From Scrofimicrobium canadense (lineage in GTDB: Bacteria > Actinomycetota > Actinomycetes > Actinomycetales > Actinomycetaceae), in assembly GCF_009696615.1 (NCBI RefSeq), contig NZ_VULO01000005.1, positions 62,001 to 126,000 on the forward strand: 64,000 nt of DNA, read 5' to 3'. The notes under the pieces are model-generated. The model had not been told where the DNA came from. It ran no database searches and saw only the letters and a list, made by a program, of their open reading frames with translations. Numbering within the stretch: the first letter of the stretch is position 1; every line of letters starts with the position of its first letter. This document shows positions 33,901-42,615 of the stretch, piece after piece. The translations under genes were made by a program, and so were the position numbers.

Positions 33901-36008
33901 TGTCGTGTCCTCACTGCGATCCTGTCCCTCAAACAGTCCTGCCAGCGCAGGCAGCTATGCCAACCATTGTGCTGGTTGGCAATCCCAACGTTGGGAAGTC
34001 CACACTTTTCAATGCGGTCACCGGCGCGCGCCAGGCTGTGGTGAATGCTCCGGGAACCACCGTGGAAGTGATGACCGGAACCTGGAAGAAGATAGGCGCG
34101 CATATCCTGGATCTTCCGGGTACATATTCTCTCGTTGCACAATCTCCTGATGAGCAACTGGTAGTGGATACTTTGGCTGGAACACCCGGGTCTTTCACGG
34201 ACGCCGCACAAGGAAGCTCCGTGGACCTAGTGGTATGCGTCCTTGACGCAGCGGCCCTGACGCGATCCCTCTACCTGTTAGCGCAAGTAGCCAAGACCGG
34301 GCGTCCTATGGCAGTGGTGGTAACCCTGTGCGACGTTGCCGAGCAAGAGGGGCGACCGGTAGACCTGCAAGCGTTACAGACAGCCTTGGGCATTCCAGTC
34401 ATGGGTCTAGACCCCCGTAGCCACAAGTGCATTCACGACCTTGAGGATTTTGTCGTCGCAGCACTCCACCAGCGCCCCCGTATTACGGGAGTTCAACCCG
34501 ACCCCACGGCTCCTGGCTACAACCAACTTGCTGCAGCGGCCGCACAGAGCAATTGTCAGGATTCTTGCGGGTGTGACCAGTGTGACCAGCCAGCTCCTGA
34601 TTCAACCCAAGCCCTTCATTCCACCTCGGACGCAGATAGAGCAGCCGAAATTTTTGCTTGGGTGGACACCATCGAAAAACAGATGGGCGTGACCAGCAGC
34701 GAAGCCACTCGTATGTCTCGTTCCGACAAGATTGACCGGCTGCTGCTCAACCCGTTTATTGGCATCCCTGTCTTCTTTGGGCTCATGTGGGTGCTCTTCA
34801 TGATTGCGGGTGGATGGGTCGGTCCTATCCAAGACTTCTTTGACGCCCTTTTCGCATCAGATGAACCGGGAGTCTTCTCCCTAGCCAACGGCGTGACTGC
34901 CCTACTAACCGGAGTTGGATTAGAAGAGAGCTGGCTGCAGGGCCTTCTTGTCGGGGGACTGTGTACCGGCTTAGGTGTTGTCGCCTCGTTCTTGCCCCTC
35001 ATGTTTGTCATCTTCCTCATGATTTCCATCCTGGAAGACTCCGGCTACATGGCCAGGGCCGCTTTCCTCGGCGACCGACTCATGCGAAAACTCGGTCTCG
35101 ATGGGCGTGTCATTTTGCCACTCATCATGGGGTTCGGCTGTAACCTACCTTCGCTGGCTGCTGCCAGAACCATGCCAAATGCGCGTCAGCGATTGGTAAC
35201 CGTACTGATCACCCCGTACACCTCCTGCGCGGCGCGTCTGACCATTTACATGATGATTGCCCGTATCTTCTTCCCCCAACACACGGGAACGGTCGTGATG
35301 GCGCTCTATGTGTTGTCCATCGTGATGGTGATAATTGGGGCCCTGGCTCTCAAACCGTTTTTCACTAAGAACGAGGCGGCTGCTCCACTCACATTAGTGC
35401 TACCCGCGTACCAGACACCGCGCATTTTGGTGACACTCCAGACAACGTGGATGCGCTCTTGGGCCTTTGTGAAGGGTGCGGGGAAGATCATCGTGGCTAT
35501 GACAATGGTCGTGTGGCTCATGTCGGCAATCCCAATGACGGCAGGGTATTCGTTCGGCGACTCCGACATGCCGATGAAAGATTCTCTTTATGGAACCACT
35601 GCGCAGGTATTAGAGCCCGTATTTGCCCCCACTGGCTTTGGGGAATGGCACATGACAGGTGCCCTCATGACAGGATTCGTTGCTAAAGAAACAGTTATCT
35701 CTTCCATAGTCGTGTCCTACAATCTGGGCGAGGAGCAGGCAGGGGATGCTGAAGACGGCGGCGAGGACCTAGGCTCGTTGCCAGACCTAATACATGCGTC
35801 GTTCACCAAATCTGCTGGCGAGGCAGCGCCCTTGGCAGCTTTTGCCTTCCTAGTCTTTGTCCTCACCTACACACCATGCCTGGCAACTGTGGCAGAGCAA
35901 GCACGCCAGATTGGTGGGCGGGCAACGACTATCGCCGTGATTGCTCAACTGGTATTAGCCTGGGTGTTGGCGGTTGGAATCTTCCAAATTGGAAGGCTGT
36001 TCATATGA
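33900..36008 (+). CDS. feoB: Ferrous iron transporter FeoB
   Basis: A 702-residue membrane GTPase importing Fe(II). The G domain has G1 GNPNVGKS at 27-34, the switch P-G-T-T at 51-54 and DLPG at 71-74; the G4 position reads VTLCDVA rather than NxxD, a known variation. Gate and core domains with about ten membrane segments follow from residue 285. The protein begins MSCPHC, and the linker at about 218-230 has a cysteine cluster (CQDSCGCDQC), both possibly metal-sensing. It overlaps feoA by 1 base and the next gene by 4. Confidence 0.95.
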   Translation: MSCPHCDPVPQTVLPAQAAMPTIVLVGNPNVGKSTLFNAVTGARQAVVNAPGTTVEVMTGTWKKIGAHILDLPGTYSLVAQSPDEQLVVDTLAGTPGSFTDAAQGSSVDLVVCVLDAAALTRSLYLLAQVAKTGRPMAVVVTLCDVAEQEGRPVDLQALQTALGIPVMGLDPRSHKCIHDLEDFVVAALHQRPRITGVQPDPTAPGYNQLAAAAAQSNCQDSCGCDQCDQPAPDSTQALHSTSDADRAAEIFAWVDTIEKQMGVTSSEATRMSRSDKIDRLLLNPFIGIPVFFGLMWVLFMIAGGWVGPIQDFFDALFASDEPGVFSLANGVTALLTGVGLEESWLQGLLVGGLCTGLGVVASFLPLMFVIFLMISILEDSGYMARAAFLGDRLMRKLGLDGRVILPLIMGFGCNLPSLAAARTMPNARQRLVTVLITPYTSCAARLTIYMMIARIFFPQHTGTVVMALYVLSIVMVIIGALALKPFFTKNEAAAPLTLVLPAYQTPRILVTLQTTWMRSWAFVKGAGKIIVAMTMVVWLMSAIPMTAGYSFGDSDMPMKDSLYGTTAQVLEPVFAPTGFGEWHMTGALMTGFVAKETVISSIVVSYNLGEEQAGDAEDGGEDLGSLPDLIHASFTKSAGEAAPLAAFAFLVFVLTYTPCLATVAEQARQIGGRATTIAVIAQLVLAWVLAVGIFQIGRLFI

Positions 36009-36238
36009 CAGTCGCCTCATTCACAGCTCAGCTACACAAGGGCATGCCGGTGGAAAGAGCCGCAGCAGTGGCAGGAATATCGCATTCACTGGGAGAAATC
36101 ATCGTCGACGACATGCGCCGGCGCGGACTGTTGGTCGATGCGACAAGCCTGTGCGCCTCGGGGCTCGGAATGTGTCATGGAGCACAATCGCCGCAAGCGC
36201 ACATCGCATGTTCTGGTTGTCCATTAGCGAACGCATGA
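36005..36238 (+). CDS. FeoC-like winged-helix protein with cysteine cluster
   Basis: A 77-residue protein that begins at the ATG overlapping the feoB stop. The N-terminal half is a small winged helix (VERAAAVAGISHSLGEIIVDDMRRRGLL); the C-terminal part has four cysteines (CASGLGMC and CSGC), as in FeoC proteins that may bind an Fe-S cluster. The operon position (third gene after feoAB) supports the call. A longer frame back to 35876 lies inside feoB and is rejected. Confidence 0.7.
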   Translation: MTVASFTAQLHKGMPVERAAAVAGISHSLGEIIVDDMRRRGLLVDATSLCASGLGMCHGAQSPQAHIACSGCPLANA

Positions 36239-36293
36239 ATGGATCGTCCACCTGTGTGACAATAGAGGTTGAAGCAAACACAAGGGACGCGGT

Positions 36294-37403
36294 ATGACAT
36301 TGTTTGAGTTGGAAGACGGACATCTTGTCCCAGCACAATTCGGTCACGAAGTTGTTGACGGTTTCACACCTGAAGTACTCGATGCAGTGCGGGCGCAAGT
36401 TTTGGAGATTATTTCTCGACCACTTTTTCCGATTACGTGGCGAAATATCATGCGCCATTCGGAGGCGGCCAGCACTCCTCGCCTGACGGCTCTGGACGCT
36501 TCTGGTCAGGTGGTTGCAGTCGAGGTGCTTGACTGTCTTGACGCTGAAACGCTGATCGATTCATTGTCCCGTCTGGCTGACACGGCCTCCATGTCCTGGA
36601 CTGACTTGGCTAGCGAATACTCAGGTGGAGTCGAAGGTTTCAAACGGGGATGGTTTCAGTTCCGCGAATCTATGCCACCTTCGCCTCCTCACGGGCCTCG
36701 CCTCGTGATTGTCGCCGCTTCTATCACCGAAGAGGTGCGTCCAGCTCTCGATGTACTTTCTTCGTCGGGCATTGAAGTTCATGAAATGTCGTTGCGTCAA
36801 ATGAGCAACGGGCGCGCATTCTTAGAAGTGTCGATTGTTGGGCCGCGTATGTACGGGCACCGTGCCAACTTGCTGCTGGGAGAAAACTCTGCGCAGGGGA
36901 TGCTAGAAGAACAGGTTATTCCCCAGTTGGAGAAACACAAGGAACCCGCCACAGATACGGCATCCATTGCCCAAGCGGACGTGTTGGCCAAACGCAAGAC
37001 GCATGCCCATGCCCGCGTGGAGGAGGAGCCGCCCAGCGCACCCACCAGGCGTGTAGGAGTCCCCTTCCCTTCACGATTGGAAAGGCGCCGCGCGGCTCAC
37101 CGTGAGCGCCTCAACACTTCGCAAGGACCGTGGCCACGTTCCCCGCAAGCCTTAGAAGCTATGGGTGCCTCTGTTGGGCGTTCTGTCACTCTGGTGTACG
37201 AGGGGGACACTCCAGTTGAGGCCGAGCTCTCCGCCCAAGGTGTCATTACCGTCTCTGCGGGTGAGTTCCGTGATCCAACCGATGCTCTTGTTGCCCAAGG
37301 AATCGACGGTCGTGACGGATGGGATGCCTGGCACATCGGTGACCAGTATGGTCCAACACTTGCTGAAGCGCTCACAGAACTGAATAGTCAATTCGGCGCG
37401 TAG
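36294..37403 (+). CDS. Hypothetical protein with RAMA-like C-terminal domain
   Basis: A 369-residue protein of unknown function. The final 70 residues (FRDPTDALVAQGIDGRDGWDAWHIGDQYG, then TLAEAL) resemble the RAMA domain of restriction and methylase-associated proteins. The middle is basic, proline- and arginine-rich (230-290), probably disordered. The first 220 residues are an alpha/beta region whose shape may recall nuclease folds, without a clear active site. It is plus-strand, 56 bases after the feo operon, and converges on a hydrolase gene. Confidence 0.5.
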   Translation: MTLFELEDGHLVPAQFGHEVVDGFTPEVLDAVRAQVLEIISRPLFPITWRNIMRHSEAASTPRLTALDASGQVVAVEVLDCLDAETLIDSLSRLADTASMSWTDLASEYSGGVEGFKRGWFQFRESMPPSPPHGPRLVIVAASITEEVRPALDVLSSSGIEVHEMSLRQMSNGRAFLEVSIVGPRMYGHRANLLLGENSAQGMLEEQVIPQLEKHKEPATDTASIAQADVLAKRKTHAHARVEEEPPSAPTRRVGVPFPSRLERRRAAHRERLNTSQGPWPRSPQALEAMGASVGRSVTLVYEGDTPVEAELSAQGVITVSAGEFRDPTDALVAQGIDGRDGWDAWHIGDQYGPTLAEALTELNSQFGA

Positions 37404-37413
37404 GTTAGCTGTA

Positions 37414-38508
37414 TTACGGGCAGACGGCTCGCAGCCAGCGCGTGATAATTGCGTAATAGTCTGCCCGGACATCCGGATCTGAAGTGGCCAAGTCGTGCTT
37501 TCCAGGTAGGCGAGCCATGGTGACGCAGTCGGAAAGGTTGACTGCTCGCTTGCGGATGGCGTTGACGTCCAGAACTATGTCACTGCTGAAAACGTCGGGG
37601 CTCCATTTCTCGTCCAGCATTGAACGCGTAGAGGTCATCGACAAAATCGGGCAATCGATGTGGGCATTTTTCTCGATTTCTTCCTGCCCGCGTATTACGG
37701 CTGCCAACCACGCGGCAGGAACCGGGTAGGAATCGGGCCGCTTCCACTCAGGTGCATACACCCATCCGCGAACAGCTGGATCATCGCGGTAAGCCTCCAG
37801 GTGTGCGGGGAGAGGGAACCCTGATTGCTCCCACCCACCTGAAAGCGATCGCGAGTAAGTGTCCGATCCTGCGCCGATCACTGGCGCGTGCGGAGATCTG
37901 GCCGCGACTCTATCCAACACACCCTTCAGGGCTGGTTTCATTGACGCAAATTTTTGGAGGTCTAACCAGGCAGAGTTCAAGATCAGCCCGGTGCACGCAC
38001 CAGGATGGCGATAGGTCCAGAGAGTGGCAATAAGTCCCCCCGTGGAGTGCCCCATGACAATAAGTGGCAGATCGGGGTGATCGAGGCGAATAAGGTCGAG
38101 TGCGGCTGAAATGTCCTCATCGTAAGCGCTAAGGTCATCAATGTAACCTATGGTTTGCCAAGGCCGAAGGGACCTACCGTATTTGCGTAAGTCAAGGGCG
38201 TAGAAGGCGCCTCCACTATGGTCGATTATTTCACTTAGTTCGGTTTGAAAGAAGTAGTCGTTGCGGCCATGGAGGTACAAGAGAATAAAACGTGGGTTGC
38301 GCCGTGTTTTTCGCACTAATGTTGCAACGACTGGCCCCTCTTCGTCATCTAAGAGCTCGAGTGTGCGGCAGGAATAGGGAGTTCCAAGAATGTCAGTTAC
38401 CCACAGCCCGGAGGCGGGTGGCCCGCCGGTACCCCAGGGGGCAAGGACGTCATATTCGACGTCATTGGGTGCAGTTTGGTCGGGCACCTCGGGCAAATCG
38501 TCAACCAT
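37414..38508 (-). CDS. Alpha/beta hydrolase
   Basis: A 364-residue protein of the alpha/beta-hydrolase fold. The nucleophile elbow G-H-S-T-G-G is followed by LIATLWTY; the preceding YLHGRNDYFF gives the oxyanion region, and GKHDLATSDPDVRADYY near the end supplies the catalytic histidine. The group is like monoacylglycerol lipases/lysophospholipases. No signal peptide. Exact substrate unknown. It ends 10 bases from the previous gene, which it meets head-on. Confidence 0.8.
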   Translation of the reverse strand: MVDDLPEVPDQTAPNDVEYDVLAPWGTGGPPASGLWVTDILGTPYSCRTLELLDDEEGPVVATLVRKTRRNPRFILLYLHGRNDYFFQTELSEIIDHSGGAFYALDLRKYGRSLRPWQTIGYIDDLSAYDEDISAALDLIRLDHPDLPLIVMGHSTGGLIATLWTYRHPGACTGLILNSAWLDLQKFASMKPALKGVLDRVAARSPHAPVIGAGSDTYSRSLSGGWEQSGFPLPAHLEAYRDDPAVRGWVYAPEWKRPDSYPVPAAWLAAVIRGQEEIEKNAHIDCPILSMTSTRSMLDEKWSPDVFSSDIVLDVNAIRKRAVNLSDCVTMARLPGKHDLATSDPDVRADYYAIITRWLRAVCP

Positions 38509-38549
38509 AACTAGAGCTTAGTTGCTTTGTCTAGGATGCGGGCGGCATG

Positions 38550-38578
38550 TTGCTATTGTTACGATTGTTGAATATGTT
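38550..38578 (+). promoter_or_regulatory. Predicted promoter of the NlpC/P60 gene
   Basis: TTGCTA (38550-38555) and TATGTT (38573-38578) with a 17-base spacer, each 4 of 6 to consensus, 50 bases upstream of the start. Confidence 0.35.
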
Positions 38579-38629
38579 GCATCTGTGGCGAGTGTTCGGT
38601 AGGTTAGTCCGTGGATTGGGGGTATACCC

Positions 38630-39925
38630 ATGCAAAACAGGCGAGTATTGCGTGTCGCTGCCGCAGCGACTTTATTAGTTGGTGTAATGAGCGCACCAAT
38701 GATCGCGGTTGCCGCACCGTCAGAAGATGACATTGCTGCAGCTCGCGAAGCTGAACAACTGGCGGAAATGTCGGTTGCGCAGCTAGAGGTACAACTAGCG
38801 ACAGTGCGTGCCAATGCGGATGCTGCTTTGGTTACCGCGCGGGTGGCAGCTGAGGACCTTAACCAGGCAAAAGTTGACCTGGATGTGGCCACTCAAACAG
38901 AAGAAAAGGCAAAAGCTGAAGCGCAGACGGCTCAAGAAGCTTTCGAGGCTGGGCGTAAAGAACTAGCGACAGTAGTTCAGACTACCTATCGCACGGGATC
39001 AGGGAACCTTGATTCACTGGCTCCGTATCTTTCCTCCAATGGTCTCAGCGACATTGAGGCCAGGCAAAGTGTTTTGAGCAGTTTCGGCCAGGCAGTTGAT
39101 GCTCAGCTGCAAGAGGTCTTGGCTCTTCAGCAGGTTGCTGACGTCATGGCAGGCACTGCTGAGAAAGCTCGCGTCGCCAAAGAAGAGGCAGTAGCAGCTG
39201 TAGAGACTCGCTCTAACGAGGCAGAAAGCGCTTCACAAGAGGCATCTGCGATCCAAGCGCAAACCGAAGCTCGCTACGCCGCTGTTATTCAAGAACTTGC
39301 GGTCCGCCGCAATACGACTGTTGAGTTAGAAACTGAGCGACAAAAGGCGATTGAGGCCGAACAGCAAAAGGCTGCTGAAGAGGCTGCTAGGGCAAGAGCG
39401 GCTGAGATTGCTGCCCAGCAGCAAGCAGCCGAAGAGCAGGAACAGCGGGAAGCCGAGGAAGAGAATACTTTGGTTCCCGAGACACCCTCGACTCCAGCGC
39501 CTGCCCCGGAGCCCTGGTATCCACCAGAGCCTGAACCATGGACCCCACCTTCGACTGGTTCAGGTGCTCAGGGCGCTATCAACTACGCTAAGCAGCTTCT
39601 CGGAGCACCGTACGTTTGGGGCGGAGAAGGACCTGGCTATGACTGCTCAGGTCTGGTCACAGTGGCGTATCGTTCGGTGGGTATTTACTTGACTCACCAG
39701 TCGCGCTCGCAGTATGCAGAGACTGCCAAAGTCTCCATCAACTCGGCAGCGCCCGGTGACCTTATCTTCTGGTCCTCCAATGGCTCACAATCAGGCATCT
39801 ACCACGTGGCAATTTACCTAGGGAATAACGAAATAATCGAAGCGCCCACCTTTGGGGTCCCGGTGCGGGTTACTTCCATTTACAACTGGGGCAGTGTCAT
39901 GCCGTACGCCGGTCGCGTGGTCTGA
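38630..39925 (+). CDS. Secreted NlpC/P60 peptidoglycan hydrolase
   Basis: A 431-residue exported protein. It has an N-terminal signal peptide (about 1-30, ending AVAAPS), a long Ala/Glu-rich coiled coil about 35-275, and a Pro-rich linker about 285-315. An NlpC/P60 domain follows from 320 with GAPYVWGGEGPGYDCSGL (catalytic cysteine 339) and HVAIYLG (histidine 392). This is the RipA/RipC-like architecture of actinobacterial cell-separation endopeptidases that cut peptide crosslinks; the coiled coil probably autoinhibits or links to FtsEX. Confidence 0.9.
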   Translation: MQNRRVLRVAAAATLLVGVMSAPMIAVAAPSEDDIAAAREAEQLAEMSVAQLEVQLATVRANADAALVTARVAAEDLNQAKVDLDVATQTEEKAKAEAQTAQEAFEAGRKELATVVQTTYRTGSGNLDSLAPYLSSNGLSDIEARQSVLSSFGQAVDAQLQEVLALQQVADVMAGTAEKARVAKEEAVAAVETRSNEAESASQEASAIQAQTEARYAAVIQELAVRRNTTVELETERQKAIEAEQQKAAEEAARARAAEIAAQQQAAEEQEQREAEEENTLVPETPSTPAPAPEPWYPPEPEPWTPPSTGSGAQGAINYAKQLLGAPYVWGGEGPGYDCSGLVTVAYRSVGIYLTHQSRSQYAETAKVSINSAAPGDLIFWSSNGSQSGIYHVAIYLGNNEIIEAPTFGVPVRVTSIYNWGSVMPYAGRVV

Positions 39926-39944
39926 CTCCACCCAGTCCTTTGCC

Positions 39945-39999
39945 GAGTGCTTGATTTTTACCGGATTTCCTCATCGAAACCAGTAAAAACCAAGCACTC
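39945..39999. repeat. 55-nt palindromic repeat, copy 4
   Basis: Starts GAGTGCTTGATTTTTACCG and ends AAAAACCAAGCACTC. Outer arms GAGTGCTTG/CAAGCACTC are perfect; inner arms TTTTTACCGG/CCAGTAAAAA match 9 of 10. Flanked by TGCC and GGCA. It lies between the convergent NlpC/P60 and ppa genes. Confidence 0.88.
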
Positions 40000-40013
40000 G
40001 CTGGCAGAGGAAT

Positions 40014-40505
40014 CTAGTGGCCCTGAGCGCGGGCACGTTCATAGGAGCGGAGGATTTCTTCCTCCGCTTCTTTGCGTCCCACCCAATGTGCGCCCTCAAC
40101 AGACTTGCCCGGTTCAAGATCCTTATACACCTCAAAGAAGTGTTGGATTTCGAGACGGTGATATTCAGAGACGTCTTCGATCTCAGTGCGCCACGCTGCT
40201 CGGTGATCTGCCGCAGGAACGCACAATACTTTGTCATCCCCACCCATCTCATCCTTCATGCGGAACATCCCCAAAGCGCGGCAGCGAATCACACAGCCGG
40301 GGAAGGTTGGCTCTTCAAGAAGCACCAGTGCATCTAAGGGATCGCCATCCTCTCCCAAGGTGTCATCAATGAAACCGTAGTCATCGGGGTATCTGGTCGA
40401 AGTGAAAAGCATCCGGTCCAGTCGGATACGCCCAGTCTCATGATCAATTTCGTACTTGTTGCGGTTTCCCTTAGGGATCTCTACTGTGACGTCAAATTCC
40501 ATCAT
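40014..40505 (-). CDS. ppa: Inorganic pyrophosphatase
   Basis: A 163-residue family I (soluble, Mg-dependent) pyrophosphatase that hydrolyses PPi to two phosphates. The active-site stretch [24 protein letters not shown] has the clustered metal-binding aspartates. The frame is open to 40649, but the ATG at 40505 (GGAGCGA upstream) gives the normal length and starts [13 protein letters not shown]. It is divergent from dacB. Confidence 0.95.
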   Translation of the reverse strand: MMEFDVTVEIPKGNRNKYEIDHETGRIRLDRMLFTSTRYPDDYGFIDDTLGEDGDPLDALVLLEEPTFPGCVIRCRALGMFRMKDEMGGDDKVLCVPAADHRAAWRTEIEDVSEYHRLEIQHFFEVYKDLEPGKSVEGAHWVGRKEAEEEILRSYERARAQGH

Positions 40506-40564
40506 TCGCTCCGATCGTATTGTGCACCGCCGCAGTGCTCTACTCTTGGATGAGGAGGTGAACA

Positions 40565-41926
40565 ATGCGGCGAGGTCTAGTGGCAAGTGTAGTCGGCGTT
40601 GTGGCGTGTGCCGGTGTAGCGGGGCTGGTTGTCTGGTCACCGTGGTCACAAACTGCTGATGGACACCTCAAAGACACAATTGATGTGTATCAGGGGGCCA
40701 CGTATGTTCCCCCTCCTCAGCCACAAAGTGGCCTGCATGTCGTGGAAGTTCCTATTCCGACAGCGGGGTCAGGTCCCACACAAGAAACGATTGCACAAGC
40801 CTGGGCGGGTATGGAAAGTGCCGCCAGCGAAGGTAAATGGAAAGCGTGGGCCTACGTGGCCGACGGCGACACGGGGGAAGTGATTTTCGAGGCGGACTCT
40901 GGAACTCCCCACACTCCAGCATCTATTGCCAAGATACTCACTGCAGACTTCGCGCTCTCGGCATTAGACGGGAAGAATACCTTGGCCACGGGGGTGTCCT
41001 ATGCGGATAATTCCCTGTATTTATGGGGAGAGGGTGACCTACTGCTATCTGCAGGTGTTGGAAACTCCACTGCTATAGCAGGGCGGGCAGGACTGGCAGA
41101 CCTTGCAGCAAAGACAGCGAAAGAACTCTCGGAACGCAAAGTCTCTGAAGTATCCCTGATCTATCAAGATTCTCTCTTCCAAGGGGACAAGAGACTTCCT
41201 GCCTGGGCGGCTCAAGAAGTCACCGACTTTGCCGGGGACACAACCTCGTTTGCAATCGAAACCGGCCGTATTGCGCCTGGAGAATGGGCTTTTGTCGATG
41301 ATTCGGCAGCTGTGGTCGCCGCAGAATTCGCCAGCCGCCTCCAAGAAGCCGGAATAACCGTTACGTCGACACAACCGGGCAGTAGCATTGCAGGGGCTAC
41401 CCAAATAGCTGAGGTCCATTCGGCCCCTATCACCGAACAGATCATGTACATGCTGCACGACTCTGACAACACGATGGCAGAGCAACTCTGCAAACTGGCA
41501 GCCCAAGCTCAAGGGGCAGAAACCACCTTTGCGGGTGCGACCTCCGCGGTTATTGACCATGTTGCCTCGCTTGGAATCGACACGGCGGGACTATACTTGG
41601 ACGACTGCTCAGGACTGTCCGAAAATGACAAGATTGCGCCGCGGCAGCTAGGAGAGGTACTCAAGCAGAGTAGGAGTCTCCTCCAGATGCTCCCGCGGGC
41701 TGGCATTGATGGCACACTTATCGACCGCCTTGACCAAGCACAAACCTTCGGAAATCTTCAGGCTAAGACAGGTTCTTTGGGTTCCGTTTCTTCACTGGCC
41801 GGACTGGTGACATCAGCGGATGGGAAAACCTTGATCTTCGCGGTTGGTGCCGATGGGGTCCCCGACGAAGGCGCCTACTGGGTGAAGCCCTATATCGACC
41901 AGTTTGTTTCTGCCCTAGCGGGATAG
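40565..41926 (+). CDS. dacB: D-alanyl-D-alanine carboxypeptidase/endopeptidase (PBP4 type)
   Basis: A 453-residue penicillin-binding protein of the PBP4 class. An N-terminal hydrophobic anchor (about 5-25) precedes the catalytic domain with S-I-A-K at 120-123, S-D-N at 300-302 and K-T-G at 401-403. It trims pentapeptides or cuts crosslinks in peptidoglycan outside the membrane. GAGGAGG precedes the ATG. It starts the operon that runs to about 49.8 kb. Confidence 0.92.
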   Translation: MRRGLVASVVGVVACAGVAGLVVWSPWSQTADGHLKDTIDVYQGATYVPPPQPQSGLHVVEVPIPTAGSGPTQETIAQAWAGMESAASEGKWKAWAYVADGDTGEVIFEADSGTPHTPASIAKILTADFALSALDGKNTLATGVSYADNSLYLWGEGDLLLSAGVGNSTAIAGRAGLADLAAKTAKELSERKVSEVSLIYQDSLFQGDKRLPAWAAQEVTDFAGDTTSFAIETGRIAPGEWAFVDDSAAVVAAEFASRLQEAGITVTSTQPGSSIAGATQIAEVHSAPITEQIMYMLHDSDNTMAEQLCKLAAQAQGAETTFAGATSAVIDHVASLGIDTAGLYLDDCSGLSENDKIAPRQLGEVLKQSRSLLQMLPRAGIDGTLIDRLDQAQTFGNLQAKTGSLGSVSSLAGLVTSADGKTLIFAVGADGVPDEGAYWVKPYIDQFVSALAG

Positions 41927-41936
41927 AATCTCATCT

Positions 41937-42614
41937 ATGGACACGCAACGCTGGCTCCAGCTTTCCCGGGCTCTCAAAGCCACGACGGCAGCAGGTCCGC
42001 TAGTCGCCCCATCAGCTGCCCGTGCAACAGTGTCACGGCTCCGCTCGGGCCTGCAATGGGCACAAGAGTATCGACGCAAAACTGGTTCAGCAGGTTCCTC
42101 ACACGTCGATATTCCCAATGCCCTCGTCATTGACAGACTCAGTTTGATTGACCTGCTATGCCTTGATTCGGTGAGGGACCCGTGGCCAGGGGCCGGCGAC
42201 GCTTGGGCTGATATGCGCCGCGCAGTCCGCAGCTTGCAGTACGGAAAATCAACCGGCAGCCTGTGGTTGTGTGCGCCCAACATTCTTGTCACCGCTACTC
42301 GATTCGACTTCGACCAAGCAGACTACGCCAAATGGGTGTGTCTGCAGGCAGCATTTTTCGCAGAATATCTCGCTATCGGCAACGGCAATAGAGAAGCGCA
42401 AGCTATGGCCCGGGTCCTAGCGCATCGGCGTTTAGAAGAACTGAGCCCCCGGGATATTTCCTCAGTGCGATGGATACGGGAGAGACTCGAAAGTGTCGCA
42501 GCCGCAGACTCAGAGGTTCAGTCATTTCTGGAAGACCCTGCCGTCGGGCGCCTCGACGAGACATCGATCATGGAAAGCTGGCTACAGCACAAGCGCACGG
42601 TAGAAAGCGTCTGA
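41937..42614 (+). CDS. Hypothetical protein in the dacB-tilS interval
   Basis: A 225-residue protein not recognised by motif. In many actinobacteria this place, between dacB and tilS, is held by a zinc-dependent metalloprotease-like DUF2342 protein of 350-400 residues. This one is much shorter and shows no H-E-x-x-H; fragments such as WLQLSRALKATTAAGP and DPWPGAGDAWADMRR loosely fit that family. It may be a reduced descendant. It ends 1 base before tilS. Confidence 0.55.
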   Translation: MDTQRWLQLSRALKATTAAGPLVAPSAARATVSRLRSGLQWAQEYRRKTGSAGSSHVDIPNALVIDRLSLIDLLCLDSVRDPWPGAGDAWADMRRAVRSLQYGKSTGSLWLCAPNILVTATRFDFDQADYAKWVCLQAAFFAEYLAIGNGNREAQAMARVLAHRRLEELSPRDISSVRWIRERLESVAAADSEVQSFLEDPAVGRLDETSIMESWLQHKRTVESV

Positions 42615-42615
42615 T

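Noticed and set aside
35876-36004. Upstream extension of the FeoC-like gene
   Set aside because: It lies wholly inside feoB; the ATG at 36005 in the ATGA overlap is the natural start.
38509-38629. A c-di-AMP (ydaO) riboswitch before the NlpC/P60 gene
   Set aside because: Such leaders regulate cell-wall hydrolases in some actinobacteria, but the gap is only 121 bases and no matching core was seen.
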